From: Puccinia triticina
Lineage: Eukaryota > Basidiomycota > Pucciniomycetes > Pucciniales > Pucciniaceae
Assembly (NCBI RefSeq): GCF_026914185.1
Contig: NC_070558.1
Coordinates: 4,588,001 to 4,652,000 of the forward strand
DNA length: 64,000 nucleotides
Direction of reading: 5' to 3'
Positions 1 to 11,999 of this stretch are shown here, in pieces. Numbering within the stretch: the first letter of the stretch is position 1; each line of letters begins with the position of its first letter. The position numbers were made by a program, and so were the translations under genes. The notes under the pieces were generated by a model that was not told the origin of the DNA, did not search any database, and worked only from the letters and a program-made list of their open reading frames with translations.

Positions 1-2213
1 TTTAGTGTAAAATGCCAAATGCCAAATTGCACTTCAAAAAACAGGCAGGTTGATTTACATAGTGTCCTAGGTCAGCACTAAACAGTATGCTGCAGCTAAT
101 GAAATTTGATTTTGATTGAGAGAAGCAGGAAATTGAAAAAAATGAAGTTGAAGCCCAGGAGCTTGGCGATTCAACAAGAAACTTCAGGTTTGATCTCTTC
201 TTCCTGGGGACCTGGTCATCTGTCTACATTATAATTACACCTTGAGGCCAGATGGGGACCAGCATGACAAAACATTTTTTGCAGTAGCATGCTTGATTCA
301 AGCAGATGTGGCCACTGTATATCTTCAACTAATGCAGCTAATAGTCATATGTTTCTGTCTGCTGGAATATTCCAAAACAGGACTTTGCTTGCACCATAAA
401 CCTGGTATTCAAAGTTTACTTGCATAAAATCATAAACTTACAAGCTGGAAAAAAGTATGTGCCACCCAAACACTCAAAGCAGAGCAGTATTTCTGAAGTG
501 CTACATGAAAACTTAGGACCTGTGTGTCAGCCACAGAGTACATGTCACAGTACCTTACACGTACCAAGTACCTGCAATTGTTCACATTACATATAGTACA
601 TCCCTTTTTACACCTTTATTACATATGTATATCATTTGATACAAGCTTAGGAATGTACTCCTGTTATACATTACATTACAGATAGCCATAGTTAAATACA
701 GTTACCATAATGTACTGTTGTTATGAGAGTTAAGTTACGTGCAACAGTAAGATTACAATACATTGTAATATTACTGTACACGTGAAATACCCCAAGACAG
801 GTATCACTCATTTATCCCCTGTTACGCCTCAGTCCCCATTTACATAATATATTGGTTATGATATAATTACATAAACAATACATGATGTAATCCAATTCAA
901 AGAGCACTGAATGGAATCAATGATTGGTTATGATCAGCTAGTGTGCACAGCTACTGATCCAGGATCAGTACTGATCATTACACTGCCCTGATCATTTCCA
1001 ATGTTGATCCTCATGAGGATCTGCTTCCCTTGAGCGCTTCCAGTTCCCCCCTGGTCCTGAAGCGCCTCCAAGCGCCTCGTATTCCCTCCTGCTCTTTCCC
1101 CTCTATATAAACACACCCCTCAGGACTGTTTATCCCTCAGAATATTATTATAGCAAGGTTTAACACATACATAGTTAAACAGTGCCTTCATTCTCACCCA
1201 TCTTTCAATTCAGGAATAACATCAACTCTTGATTACCCTTACCTTTCTGTAGGTAAAACCACGAACCCAAGTTGAGTTATTCCTTGGATGCCTATTAACA
1301 CCCTGTGTTGATCTGGATGCGCCTTAATTGAGCAAGCCTCTCAGTCAAGATTACTGATAGAGTGAAACCTTTTACAGGTCTTACCACAAACCCATTGGCC
1401 CATCCTTGGCATCTTACACCATCATCTTGATAGTAACAACCCTCTCAGACACGGTTAGTTACATACAGGCTGACACTGTGGGCCTGTTGGGAAGCACCCG
1501 TGATACGTGATAAATGGGCAAATTCATTGTGTGCAACCCAAAGTTTGCCCCCTGTCTTCACCCAAAATTTAGAACCCCCAGGGGTTGTGTGTGATAAATA
1601 CACACATTTAATACATATAACCACCATGAAAACTTAGGGGACTATGTGGTAGGTGATGTGAAGCTAACTCCAGCCTTAACTCCAACCATACACTTGTGGG
1701 AAGGGGTAGAACCCCCTGATGATGACAAAGGGGCCATTGTTATTCAAGGGGAGTAATGTTGCAGCACCACTGGAATTTCAGCATATTTTACTGAATGTCA
1801 CCTGACACCTATTGGAGGACTTCCAGTTGATCTGGAAAGTCAGATCTGAGCCAAAAGATTTCAGATTTCTCAGGGAAATCTAGGTCCCCAAAGATCCCAG
1901 AAGTGATCCAGAGTTCCAAAATTCAGATTTCCCTGCAAAATCTGAAATTCCAGATTTACTCAAATTTGATGGGAGGTCCTCCATTCACAGCCAATTTTTC
2001 CACGGTGAACACAGTGTCCAAATGGGGCTTTAAAAGTTTCATGATTTTATGCATTGAAAATTTTATGATTTCAACTTTGAAGACCATGTTGGGTTATTTT
2101 TTGAAGTTTTTTTGATATGTAAAACACAGTTACAAAAATGTTCCATGGACCAATCTTCACTTTTTTTTCAAGCAACAAATAAAAAAGCTAAGTGAGATAA
2201 TCATGCAGATGGA
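1..2213. other. Gene-free AT-rich stretch, probably old repeats
   Basis: No convincing coding region is visible; the short ORFs here have no coding character. Positions 398-445 carry a fragment with GGTATTCAAA and CATAAAATCATAAA, the terminal motif of the small palindromic MITEs found complete at 42674-42828 and 46820-46992. A TATA-like CTATATAAA at about 1103-1111 is followed by A+T-rich leader-like sequence, which would fit a decayed LTR promoter, but I could not define LTR ends. Positions 540-900 are rich in TACAT and TTACA tracts. Confidence 0.45.
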
Positions 2214-4655
2214 TTAACTAGTCTTTCTTGACTTATGACCTTCAGACATGCTATGATCAAGATCCTGATTGGAGCTGATTTTCCTTTTTTGATTAGACTG
2301 ATGGTTTCCACTATTTGAAAGATTCTGATCCTGGCCTTGATAGGATGCAAGTTTCTGGACCAAAGAATCATGCAGGCGGAGCAAGATTTCTTTCTCGGAT
2401 TTCCTAACAATGATTGCTTTGATCTTCCGATTCACGCTGTCACCGGTGCGGTTTTGATGGCTCGTCGAACGCAAGGCTTCCAATAATCTTTCGTCTTCCT
2501 ACAAGCCATGTGCATATTTACATTGAGTAGATTCAGTGAATCAGACGTCCTTTAACTCACAACCAAAAAAAAGTAAACATGAATACTTACATCGATTGAA
2601 GTCGGATAATCCTTCATTCTTCGATCGATCACTTTTTGGGCCAGTAGGATCACATCCGGGTTAATCAGCTTCGGCTTGGGTAGCTTTTCTTTCGATTTGT
2701 GTTCCTCGAACTCTTCTCCAGACAGCACCAGAATCTTCAAAACACATGTGAATTCTTCGGGCAGCAACGGGCTTCCATTCTTCTTTCTTTCTAGCTTGGT
2801 TGGTACTTCGAACACACTTTTTTGTTTGCCCATGACATCAGATGGAGGAGACATATCAGAAAAACCGAGTCAAGTAGTCTTATTTTTGGTGATAAGAGTT
2901 GGTTGTGGAAATGCTCAACTCATCAATTCCCATTTCTAAGGCCCAATCGAGTCGATTTTGGAGTTGGTCAGATGATGCCAAGGCTGGTGACTGAGAGGAA
3001 AGATGAGACTGTGCAACATCGAGGCAAGTTTTGATAGAGATCTCGACGACATCAAATTGGTTGGGACGATCAACATGTCCGTAGCGTCTTAATAGATCCG
3101 AATTTGGCGGATTTCCATATGTGTTATACTTTGAATTAAAGAAAATAAAGCGTCAAATTTCACCCTGCATTTCCATTTGTCCTTCAAGTTTATCAAATCT
3201 TGAGTGGTTTAAAGTTGCAGCTTCGTGTGGGAAGGACTAAAAATCTGCTTACTATCTGTTCACCTTTTTTAATGTTTCTCGTCGCTTTCATCTTCAAACA
3301 ATCAGTTTCGTAGAATAGTTTAGCCTATCACCGAAAATCAACCAAGAAGAAAGGTAGGGGTTAGATTTGATGAGGTCAGTTAGACGTCAATTTGAAGTAT
3401 CAGTAATTGATCAATACCAACATTTTCAGACCCGGTCTTGGCATTAAGTAAATCGGCCAATGGGACCATAGCGATATCTTCGACAGATTCTCTCTCTTCG
3501 TCTTCATCATCCGTCCCCGCAGCCGAGAGCTGATCGAGTGTTTTTTGTGTCAAATCGGGTGAGTGGCCATTGCCGACAGCTTCGGCGCCAAGACTCGGGA
3601 CGGAGTCCATCGAAATATCATGGTCATCATCCCCAGCCTCGTCTGCCGTCGAGCCGGCTTCGACATGGAACGAGCGCGAGAGGACCAAGGAGCCCATGCG
3701 ATGGTACATCTCCAGCCCATAATTCTCCTCCCAGCTCGTCCCCTCCGGAACTTGAAATAGATCCGGCCTGGATTCAATCACTGGCTTGATCACGGTTTCA
3801 TAATCCTTCTCTGCTTCTTCTTTTCCTATCTTCTCTGTTTTCAGTCAATCCGTCGTATGGTTTGGCAGGTTTCCATTGAAAGAGCGGCGTCAGCATTCTT
3901 GTTTCTGATTTGCCGCACAATTAAAAAAAATTAAGTAGTCGCATTTTTTTATTGAATCATGATTTACGATGAAACAATTATTATTGTTGGGATTGTAGAT
4001 ATAATGAGGGAGGAAAAGAGGTAAATACCTAAGATGGTAGAGCCAGTTAGCTCAGCGAGTTCATGCTGATTCCAAAACATTAGCGTATCAAATTCTTTAG
4101 GTCTGGGCTTGAAAGTGTACATAAACAGATCCCATCAAGTGAGATAAATGAAGCAATCGATGTATTATTTCAAAACGATTTTCCAGTCATTTGATTATTA
4201 TCAGTTTTAGTCTAGCGTAGAATTACACATGATTACACGAAAAAAATAGAGCAAGGGGCATACAGGGTATCAAAATAAGGAGCCCAGCTGTGAGGATCAT
4301 GAGGATTGAGGATGGCTTGGACGCGTTCCCAGAGCAAGACGAGGAGTAAGGGAAGCCAGTTCCTTGCGATTCGATGGCGGTCCTGGGGGCTCAAAGCTGA
4401 TAGCAGGCGGGATGTCTGGACGGAGAGGAGGGGCGAGATGACTGAGGGTCCAGGACGTGGGAGGCTGAACAAGGTGGCCCCTTTGCCGATGTCTGCCCGA
4501 GCGATCATCCCCCAGCCCTCGCCGGTCTCCCGGAACTCATGCGCCGAGATGGTCTCCGCAAGCTGCACGCCTCTTGCCCCGGTAAGCCATTCGAAAAGCT
4601 TTCCATATCGTGGATCCGTTGGCACGGTCGAGTTCGAGTCCATTGAAGTGTCCAT
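2214..4655 (-). CDS. SET-domain protein-lysine N-methyltransferase, SETD6/Rkm4-like
   Basis: Predicted to transfer methyl groups from S-adenosylmethionine to lysines; in yeast the Rkm4 relative modifies a ribosomal protein. Seven exons in consistent phase: 4264-4655, 4029-4102, 3422-3834, 3253-3324, 2920-3128, 2591-2816 and 2214-2498, giving about 556 residues, normal for the family. Exon 1 holds the SET N-terminal part (GEGWGMIARADIGKG, then LFSLPRPG) and SWAPYFDTL; exon 2 begins PKEFDTLMFWN, a hallmark of this family. Exon 3 holds YHRMGSLVLSRSF and MVPLADLLNA (the NA after LL is, from memory, usual in fungi). Exons 4-5 give GEQIYNTYG with the catalytic-type Tyr and PPNSDLLRRYG. Exons 6-7 form the helical Rubisco-LSMT-type C-terminal domain. 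Introns 3 and 5 use unusual GTTGGT and GTTGAG donors. The start is the first ATG with in-frame SET sequence; a second ATG follows four codons later. Shares its 5' flank with the divergent gene at 4937. Confidence 0.9.
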
Positions 4656-4936
4656 GCTGGGCGATTGGGTAACAGTTAGTGTCTGAGCTTTTCTTGAAAA
4701 AAACGGGAGAGCTCACACTTTGAGAGGGAGACGAAGAATTTCCCGCAAACCAAACCAAAACAGACACCTGATGCATAAATGCATACATCCATACACAGGA
4801 ACATGAAAATAAGAAAATTTGAGGTATAAACACATACTACCACAAAAAAACAACCAGCCGCATTTTTCTCCTCAATTTGACGCGTCGTCCTCCAGTTTCC
4901 GTATTATTTTGATCAACAACAGAAACCCAGTTTGCG
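4656..4936. promoter_or_regulatory. Shared intergenic promoter of a head-to-head gene pair
   Basis: Only 281 bp separate the start codon of the SET-domain methyltransferase (minus) from that of the 518-residue protein (plus). Both promoters must therefore lie here or within the genes. No TATA box stands out; pyrimidine- and A-rich tracts are present. Co-regulation is inference. Confidence 0.5.
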
Positions 4937-6623
4937 ATGGTCGTCTCCGGGAAAACGGCTTCCAATCGGAAGCAAGTGCACCCGCCCGCTGAGCCGCCGT
5001 CGTCGGTTAACCAAGGGATGGACGGGCCCAAAGGAGCGAAGAAAAGATCCCATCTCAACATGACAGGTGGGTTACCTTCAGAGAAAGCGGAGCCGTCTAA
5101 CAAGATTCGTACTCCGAAAAATGAGGCCCACATGCTTGTTGATGTCAAGCCAACCATTCCCCAAGGTATGTTGTTAAGCCCATGACTAGTTTTTGAGATG
5201 ATTCGGTTGATTAATCCTTTCCTGATGGCATGTAGGTCGAAAATCAAAGACGGCAGGATCCCTCCCGACTGCGTCGAATCCTGGTAATGTCGATAAAGGT
5301 AAATGTGACGGCTCATGTATATCTATTGAATTAGTGACACAATCATTTACTTCACCAGGTCCAATATCGACCGCTTCACTCAGATCCATGAAATTCAAGA
5401 AGAGGACATCTGATGTTGCCGAAAGACCGACAGATGCGATAGGATCTGGATCATCGAGCCACGTGCCAGCTAGCCAAAGCAAATGTGCTACTATCGTCAA
5501 AAAGAACCCCGAAGTCGAAGATGATCAGAAACTTAGCGTGAACAAGGGCGATATCATTGTCAAGAAGGAGCCAGACACTGAAGTTAATCAGGTCGCTAGT
5601 CAAAACAGAGATGTCGCCATGGTCAAGCAGGAACCAGACACCGAAGACCATCCGGATTTTGCTCAAATGTCAAGAGAGCAGTCGATCATCTGGGCACGAG
5701 CCGTCGAAGCGGACAAAGCTGGAGACGAAGTGGTCGCGACTGCATTATATGAAAGATTCCGTGAGATGGACAGCAGGAGACCAATACCAAAGCGTGAATT
5801 ACCAGGCCTGCCCTCTCGAACGGTCGCGGCCCGACCCCCGACTGAAAGCAAAACTAGTCCCGAGAAAGCTGCCGAGCCACCGAAGCTGTTTTCGCCATAC
5901 TTTCATAAGAAGATTAAAAACCTGCGATCACACATACCGTTAACGATCTTCAATCCCAAATGGCAAAAGGCGGCGCTCGCTTACGAAGAGAAAGGACGGG
6001 CTGAAGACGGCGAGAGCTCTGATGACGAAGACGGCTTCTTTTACCATGGCTACCCATGCCCTAACGAGTATCTACAAAACTTCCGAGAGTGGACGTTGAA
6101 TCATTGGCACTTTCATAAGACACTGAGAGATGTGTACAAATTCACGATATTTGCTGAATGGATGTTAAAGCACAAGGCCAACGCCGACGCTATATGTGCT
6201 GAACATGGGTTCATGATGGCTCTCCGATACGACATTCACGTCCGAGCGAATACCCTTGCGTTCCGAGTAATCGTCGACGGACAGGAATGTGTGGGGGACA
6301 TCTCAATCCTGAGAGAGGGCATCAAGAAAGAAGCCTATAATAGATCACGTCGATATGATGAACTTGGATGCCAAGATAATCCTTATTTGCCCGGAGGATC
6401 CAAATACGGTTATGACCCGATCACTCACGAACGTAACCTCCCCGAACCTCCTCCGGAAGTGGAGGAGCCCAAACCTGATTATCGACCTCGTGATAATCGC
6501 CCCAGTAGCAGTGACAGATTCGCCAGAAATCCCAGATACCATGGTCGATCTTTTGACCCTAATTATGTCCACCCAAGACAACGTAATGTCAGGCGACCTT
6601 CCGGGTCAAGTAGCCACACATAA
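4937..6623 (+). CDS. Conserved rust-type hypothetical protein with KxEP (SUMO-like) motifs; possible domesticated gag-like protein
   Basis: Three exons (4937-5165, 5236-5298, 5359-6623) all joined in phase 1, giving about 518 residues. The N-terminal 200 residues are low-complexity and charged, with repeated VKKNPE (from residue 144), VKKEPD (165) and VKQEPD (186); the last two fit the sumoylation consensus hydrophobic-K-x-E and sit in a partly duplicated stretch. Residues about 300-440 look globular, with LTIFNPKWQ, WTLNHWHFHKTLRD, EWMLKHKANADA, HGFMMALRYDIHVR and DNPYLPGG. From memory, similar proteins are multi-copy in Puccinia genomes and may be retroelement gag-like, but I cannot confirm this. 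The C-terminus is Arg/Ser/Pro-rich. No catalytic motif, signal peptide or membrane segment is seen. It faces the SET-domain gene across a 281-bp spacer. Confidence 0.8.
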
Positions 6624-7083
6624 AATATGGCTTTAAAATTCTCCATCAGTTTCTTTTCTTTTTTTTACAAACTCTTATCTTCACTTATCTTCTCTCAGCT
6701 CTGAAAATAGATGGTATTAAAAATCGTGTGTTCAGTTATCTTCATCTCCCTGTTTTTTTTCTCCATCAACCAGATTGATATTTTCCTTCTGATCAGCGCT
6801 GCCTCGTCACCGCGATTTGAGCAATATACGTATCCAGTACATCTCCTGATGGCAGAGATTTGAGTCATGTATTATGTTGAACCCCCAACTAAACTTTGGT
6901 TGGTATGGCCATGGTGACCAGGAATAAGCTTTCGCACCTTGTGAAACGGAATACTTTTTCCTTCGGTGTCACAACGCAGCCAATTCGCATCTTGCTAGTC
7001 AAGCAGAGGGGACTGCACAGGAAGTGGGTTGATCATGATCTAGTTCAATTTGAGCAAAATATGGCCGTATTTGCTAAATCTCC
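6624..7083. other. 3' flank of the 518-residue gene
   Basis: T-rich 3' untranslated-type sequence, then anonymous DNA up to the hAT insertion. The ORF starting at 6896 runs into the transposon end and has no coding character. No further gene is seen. Confidence 0.5.
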
Positions 7084-7091
7084 AAGTCAAG

Positions 7092-9873
7092 TAAGGCTGG
7101 CACCCGGAAAGTACCACCCGGGTGGAACCCCCGGGTGGAACCACCCGGGTGCGGGTGGTCGGGATGAGGCCAACACCCCACCCGAACCCCCGGGTGGATT
7201 CGCAGTACAAAATGGGCGGGCTTAGAGGTTTATTACAGCAAAAAAGCGGGCCTCAGTGCTCCGATGAGGAGAGAAAGCTGTACCTATAAGCAAGGTAGGT
7301 ATATACAAGAGATTTTGAACGGACAAGCGAGTGTATCGACTGGGTTGAATGAGTGTTTGAGATGAGAAACAAAAAAACAAGGAACTAAATTGGGCTATCA
7401 ACTAGCTGATACCATTCCTTAAGACATAGTAGCTGTTCTACGCTTGCAGGATCGAGCGATGCACGCTGCCAAGAGACTACCCGACGACCTTTAGAGAAGA
7501 CTCGCTCTGAGGCTGCGCTTGTAGCGGGAATGGCCAGGTAGCGGCGAGCCATCTTCGATAAGATTGGAAATCTCGATTGTCGCCTAGCCCAGTACTTCAA
7601 GATTGGAGTTCCTTTGGGTTCAAGCTCTTCTGCTAGATAACGACGGATCTCTGCTTCGATTGTGTCCAGCTCGGTGGCAGGTTCATATAGTTCCGAGAAG
7701 AAGTTGGATGTATTCTTCTTTGGAGCGGGGTTTGAATTTGTCGGCTGAGCGGGATCTAGTGTCTCATTGAAAGTCTTTGCAACCTGGTGAAATGTTCCGA
7801 TGATTCCGTCAACAGAAATACAATAGTGCTGTTCGATAAAGGCTTCGTTCTTTTTCCAGACGGCCGTCTTGAAGGTCGGGTCAAGGATCATCACACAAAT
7901 GTAAATAGGTTTGTTGAGTGTGGAACGAAGGTAGCCTTCGATCTTGTTGACAATTTGGGTTGCAGGTTGAATCAGCTGGGCTTGGTCATATAGACCATGC
8001 TGAACTCGCTTCAAGTGCTTCATCAACACTATGTAGATAGGGAGTGCAGTGTTCAACGTTGGGTAGTTCGATCCGCATAGCATGCGAGTTGCTTCGTTGA
8101 GAGGTTCTAGCAAGCTCATCAGATTTGCTGCTTGGTCCCATTCGGCCATGGACAAGATGAACGATCGGGTTTCGGAACTCTCATTACAGAAATGGATGCA
8201 AGACTGGCAAAGTTGAATCGCACGATTGAACATTTCAAAGGTTGAGTTCCACCGAGTGGTTACATCAATCTCCAGGCAACAAAGCTTGGAGCCTGATTCT
8301 TTGAGCTCTGGCTGGGCGAATTCAACAACTTTACGGAATCGTTCACGGCGTTGCGGAGAAAACCTAACGTAAGTACACATTCCGTGAATTCTCTTGAGGA
8401 TGGTTTTGAGATTTATTCCAATGCCGTCCGGATCGGAAGTCAGATGCGAGATGCGCATGACAGTCTGGACAGATTGGGATGCATCGGGTTCGTTGGCATC
8501 CTGGTCATCAACTTCGTCTCCCATGGATATTTCTTCGCCGTTGCGGTCTTCTTCGATGCCGCCCAGAACCGCGAGACCAGCTTTCGCTCCTAGATTTATT
8601 ACATGGGCGATGCAACCCAATAGGTGGGTGTCAACGTTGAAAGAAGGCATTTGAGTTTTCAATTCTCGAGCCATTTTGCCGTTGGTAGTTGCGTTATCGG
8701 CAGTAATCATATGCAGTTTCTTGAGGAGGCCATAGTCTGTAAGCACATGATGGAAAAGCTCGGCAAAAATTTTTCCAGTATGCTTTCCTGAAGGAATAAA
8801 AAAAGGTGAAAATATCATATCAGGATGCGCGCAGAGGTAAGCAATATAAAACAAGAGGACATACCTCGTACATGGGGGACTCCGATGGTCATGTCAATCA
8901 GCTCGAACTCTTCATTAATAAAGTGGGCTGTTACACCCATGAAAGCAGTTGAATTCGGCGCAGTCCATGCATCCTGGGTGAAGCAGACAAAATCTTGGCC
9001 CCGGAGATATTGAGTCTTCATCTTTTCTTGGAGTGGAGATATACCCTCGTCAAATGATTCGCCATAGTCTTTCGGTTGATGGGTTCCATCAACGTTGCCG
9101 CTTCTTCATTCACCAGTCTAATCAGGTTTTTGAACGAAGGTCTATCCACAACCGAAAACGGGAGATCAGTGTCGGCAATAAAATAAATCAACGCCGTCTT
9201 GAGGGATTCTTGGTTCAACTGTAACTGAGAATTTTCCGGGGCCTTCAGCATGTTGATACAAAAAATCAATGCAAAAGATCCTGGAGATTCACCTTTGGGG
9301 CCAGAATATTGGTTTTTGTCCATCATCCAATGTCAGTTTGTGATTTATCGATCTTTTTACTGAGCCTCGGATCAACAAGTCAATGGAGATTTTGAAGGTG
9401 TTTGTGGAAGTTTTTTGTGCTTCCACTTTGATCTTTCTTCAACGTCGCGCCGCACATCCTGTTATTCTTACCAACAACTTGGCAGATTGCGCTGCCTCCA
9501 TCTTCGGTTTCATTGAAATGGGTCCACACCCAACTACGCTTCTTTGATTGACTTTGAGGTTGGCTTGAATTCTCGTCTTCGTCGTCAACTTCAATCTCAA
9601 TAACATTGGAGCGTTTGGAGGTGGAACTGGTGGAATTCACAGGGCCAGCGGGGGCAGGGTGAGAGGTTTTCTTGCGCTTCATATTGACTGAGGATGCTAT
9701 AGATCGTTGAGACTGCAAGTGCACGGCCACAACTCCAGCAGTCTCCTCTGCTCAGCTCAGGGGCGAAAAAAAAGCTTAACCACCCGGGTGGATCCCGTTC
9801 CACCCGGGTGGTTTCGGATCTGGGGTTCGGGATGAGGCTGACCCCCCGCCCGAACACCCGGGTGCCAGCCTTA
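7092..9873 (-). mobile_element. hAT-superfamily DNA transposon (2,782 bp) with perfect TIRs and 8-bp TSD
   Basis: Bounded by the 16-bp inverted repeat TAAGGCTGGCACCCGG (7092-7107 and its complement ending at 9873) and flanked by the 8-bp direct repeat AAGTCAAG at 7084-7091 and 9874-9881. Both ends carry subterminal clusters of the palindromic block ACCCGGGTGG, typical of transposase-binding arrays in hAT elements. The interior encodes a minus-strand transposase with a BED finger and a C-terminal dimerisation domain. Eight-bp TSD, TIR and domains agree on the superfamily. Intact TIRs and TSD suggest fairly recent insertion, although the transposase is broken. Confidence 0.95.
7385..9730 (-). 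pseudogene. hAT transposase, frameshifted and interrupted
   Basis: Reading from 9730 downward: a BED-type zinc finger (WVWTHF, then a Cys pair and a His pair near the end of the first ORF, about 9380-9540), a linker, an RNase H-like core with FTQDAWTAPN and ITADNATTNGKM, and the C-terminal dimerisation block with IPATSAASERVFS (about 7480-7530). One intron is clear: 8788-8864 (GTATGT to TTCAG), phase preserved. The N-terminal half is broken: a TGA at 9380-9382 closes the BED-finger ORF, the next coding stretch (9018-9326) is in another frame, and a further frame change occurs near 9070. These could be undetected introns, but no splice sites fit well. Probably inactive, though it may once have mobilised TIR-bearing relatives. 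Confidence 0.85.
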
Positions 9874-9881
9874 AAGTCAAG

Positions 9882-11195
9882 TAAGCCCGGGTTTGTGGGC
9901 AGGTTAAGTTCAAGATTTTGAACTTTGATTTGGCTTGCACCTCATATGACAAGGACTGTGTGCATTCATACTGCTTGTTGAATATGAAGGGGTGATAGCA
10001 TCCACATCTATCCACCTATCCACATCAGTTGAGTTAAAGCCTGTGCTAAGCCAAATTTAGTGACGGAAACACCACACTGGTGTTGTTATGTAAGTCCCCT
10101 TGTATCCCAACCAGAGATTTCCCAGTTTCTGAAAAAAAAATTCCAGCATTTCCCACAACCTGAGGGCTTCCATAGCAAGCCTGAAACTCCGGAGCCCTGG
10201 TGCATTTCCTCTCATCAAGAAGCTCTATTTATACTTTTCCAATCCTCTTGCTCAACGCCGCCGCCGCACACAAACATCGCTCTCAATTCTATTGTATTTG
10301 TAAGGCCATTCTTCCTGTTCTTTGTTCCCTATTCACCATTTCCATCTGCATCACACCGGTAATTCATTCATTTTCCCGATTCGTGTCGAACCCCCCTACC
10401 TCTATCCCCTGATCAAAAAATCTACAATCACCAGCAATACAGGTTCTTCCTTTATCAAAACAATTATTGATGAGGTTCCACATCGTTCACCCGGAAACGT
10501 TGACCGACCAACGCGAATCCAGCCTGTCATCAACCCCAATAAGAAGGCCTTGCTCACAATTCCAGGCAGAAATACCAATTCGTACGCTCCTCTGCCTGTA
10601 AATCTTCATCAATCAAGACCGGGACTTCTTGCCTCAATTTCAACTACGCGCATCCCTCCTCCCTTATCTGAGACTGCGTTCATATCTCAGCCGAACCCAT
10701 CAAGAGTCGATGCTACCGCCGTTCACGTCCAACCAGAACCGCAATAGGAAGGCGTTGCTCACAATTCCGGGCAGAAATACCAATTCGTATGCTCCTCTGC
10801 CCGGGCCGTGGCGTATGTGCCAGAAGAAGATAGTCCTGTTACTACTAATGTTGTAAATATTGGCCTGCTTTCTTCACATTTGCAATTGTAACAAAATAAA
10901 CCAACCCCAGGGGGTCTGAGAGTTTAGTTGCTGACTTTGGCGCGAAGTGGGTAGACGTGACATTTGTCTGCCAGGGGCAGTAATGCTATTTGTTATGGAC
11001 CTGCACACTGAAACCGGTTATGAAAAATGACCGAGCAACATTCCATCTGTTCGGACGTGGAGATGATATTGCCTCAATTAGAAGTTCCATGCAGTTCACC
11101 AGTTGAGAACCCCTTTTCCGCACCCAGAGCATAGCCCTTGACGTAGTCTATTTAAATTGTCCTCTGGGATCTCAAGAGCATCGCTTTCGGTAACG
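9882..11195. other. Anonymous region with a possible small gene remnant
   Basis: A TATA-like TATTTATAC near 10226 precedes pyrimidine-rich leader-like DNA and an open frame on the plus strand (10322-10747) rich in Pro, Ser and Asn with no known domain. A stretch of about 55 bp encoding KALLTIPGRNTNSYAPLP occurs near 10543 and again near 10748, so the 3' part carries a direct duplication about 205 bp apart. This could be a decayed gene or retroelement leader. I do not assign a function. Confidence 0.3.
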
Positions 11196-11203
11196 GTTTT
11201 TTT

Positions 11204-11999
11204 TAGAGATGGCCCCTGTGAACCCGGGTACCTGTTCGGATGCGGGTACCCGCACGCTTTTTTGCCAAAAGTTCGACACCCGCACCCGCACCCGCACCGC
11301 CTGGGGCAGTCAGAGCGGGTACCTGCAGGTACCCGCGCGGGTACCGGCGGGTACCTGCCCCTCAAAATCGACCGGAAGGAATATTCCTTCCAGTCGAAGA
11401 GGTTGCAAAACCTCCTCGACTGGAAGGAATCCTTCCGCTCGAAGAGGTTTTGTAACCTCTTCAACTGGAGGGCCTTCGAAGAGGTTAAAAAACCTCTTCG
11501 ACTGGAAAGGCCTTCCAGTCAAAGAGGTTCTGTAACCCCTTTGACCGGAAGGATTCCTTCCAGTCGAAGAGGTTTAGTTGAAGAGGTGAGGTTTAACCTC
11601 TTCGACTGGAAGGAATCCTTCCGGTCGAAGTGGTTTTGTAACCTCTTCAACCAGAAGGCCTTTCCAGTCGAAGAGGTTTTGTAACCTCTTCAACTGGAAA
11701 GGCCTTCCGGTTGAAGAGGTTACAAAACCACTTCGACCGGAAGGAATCGGTCAAAGGGGTTACAGAACCTCTTCGACCGGAAGGAAGACTTCCCCAGTCC
11801 TTCCGGTTGTCGTGGCAGCCGCCACCTGCCCAAACAAGAGCGGGTACCCGCTAGAATACCCGGGTACCCGCTCGATTTCTCTCAGAAATCCAGCATCCGC
11901 ACCCGAACACGCACACGCTGGCGGGTACCCGCCAACCATGGGCGGGTACCCGCCAGCGGATAGCAGGTACCCGCGACGGGTTCGTCGGGGCCATCTCTA
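11204..11999. mobile_element. Non-autonomous hAT-type MITE with hairpin-rich interior
   Basis: A 796-bp element with 13-bp TIR TAGAGATGGCCCC (complement at 11987-11999) and an 8-bp target duplication GTTTTTTT at 11196-11203 and 12000-12007. Subterminal zones hold many GGGTACC or GGGTACCCG blocks, like the CCCGGG blocks of the hAT element at 7092. The centre (about 11370-11800) is a series of inverted and direct copies of CTTCGACTGGAAGG, able to form many hairpins. It encodes no transposase; the ORFs are repeat artefacts. Confidence 0.85.

Noticed and set aside
5451..5943. Antisense and alternative-frame ORFs in the 518-residue gene
   Set aside because: Shadows of the real plus-strand exon, which is open throughout and joins upstream exons in phase.
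6896..7225. 109-codon plus-strand ORF
   Set aside because: Half of it lies in the hAT terminus with its CCCGGG palindromes, and it has no start context or codon bias.
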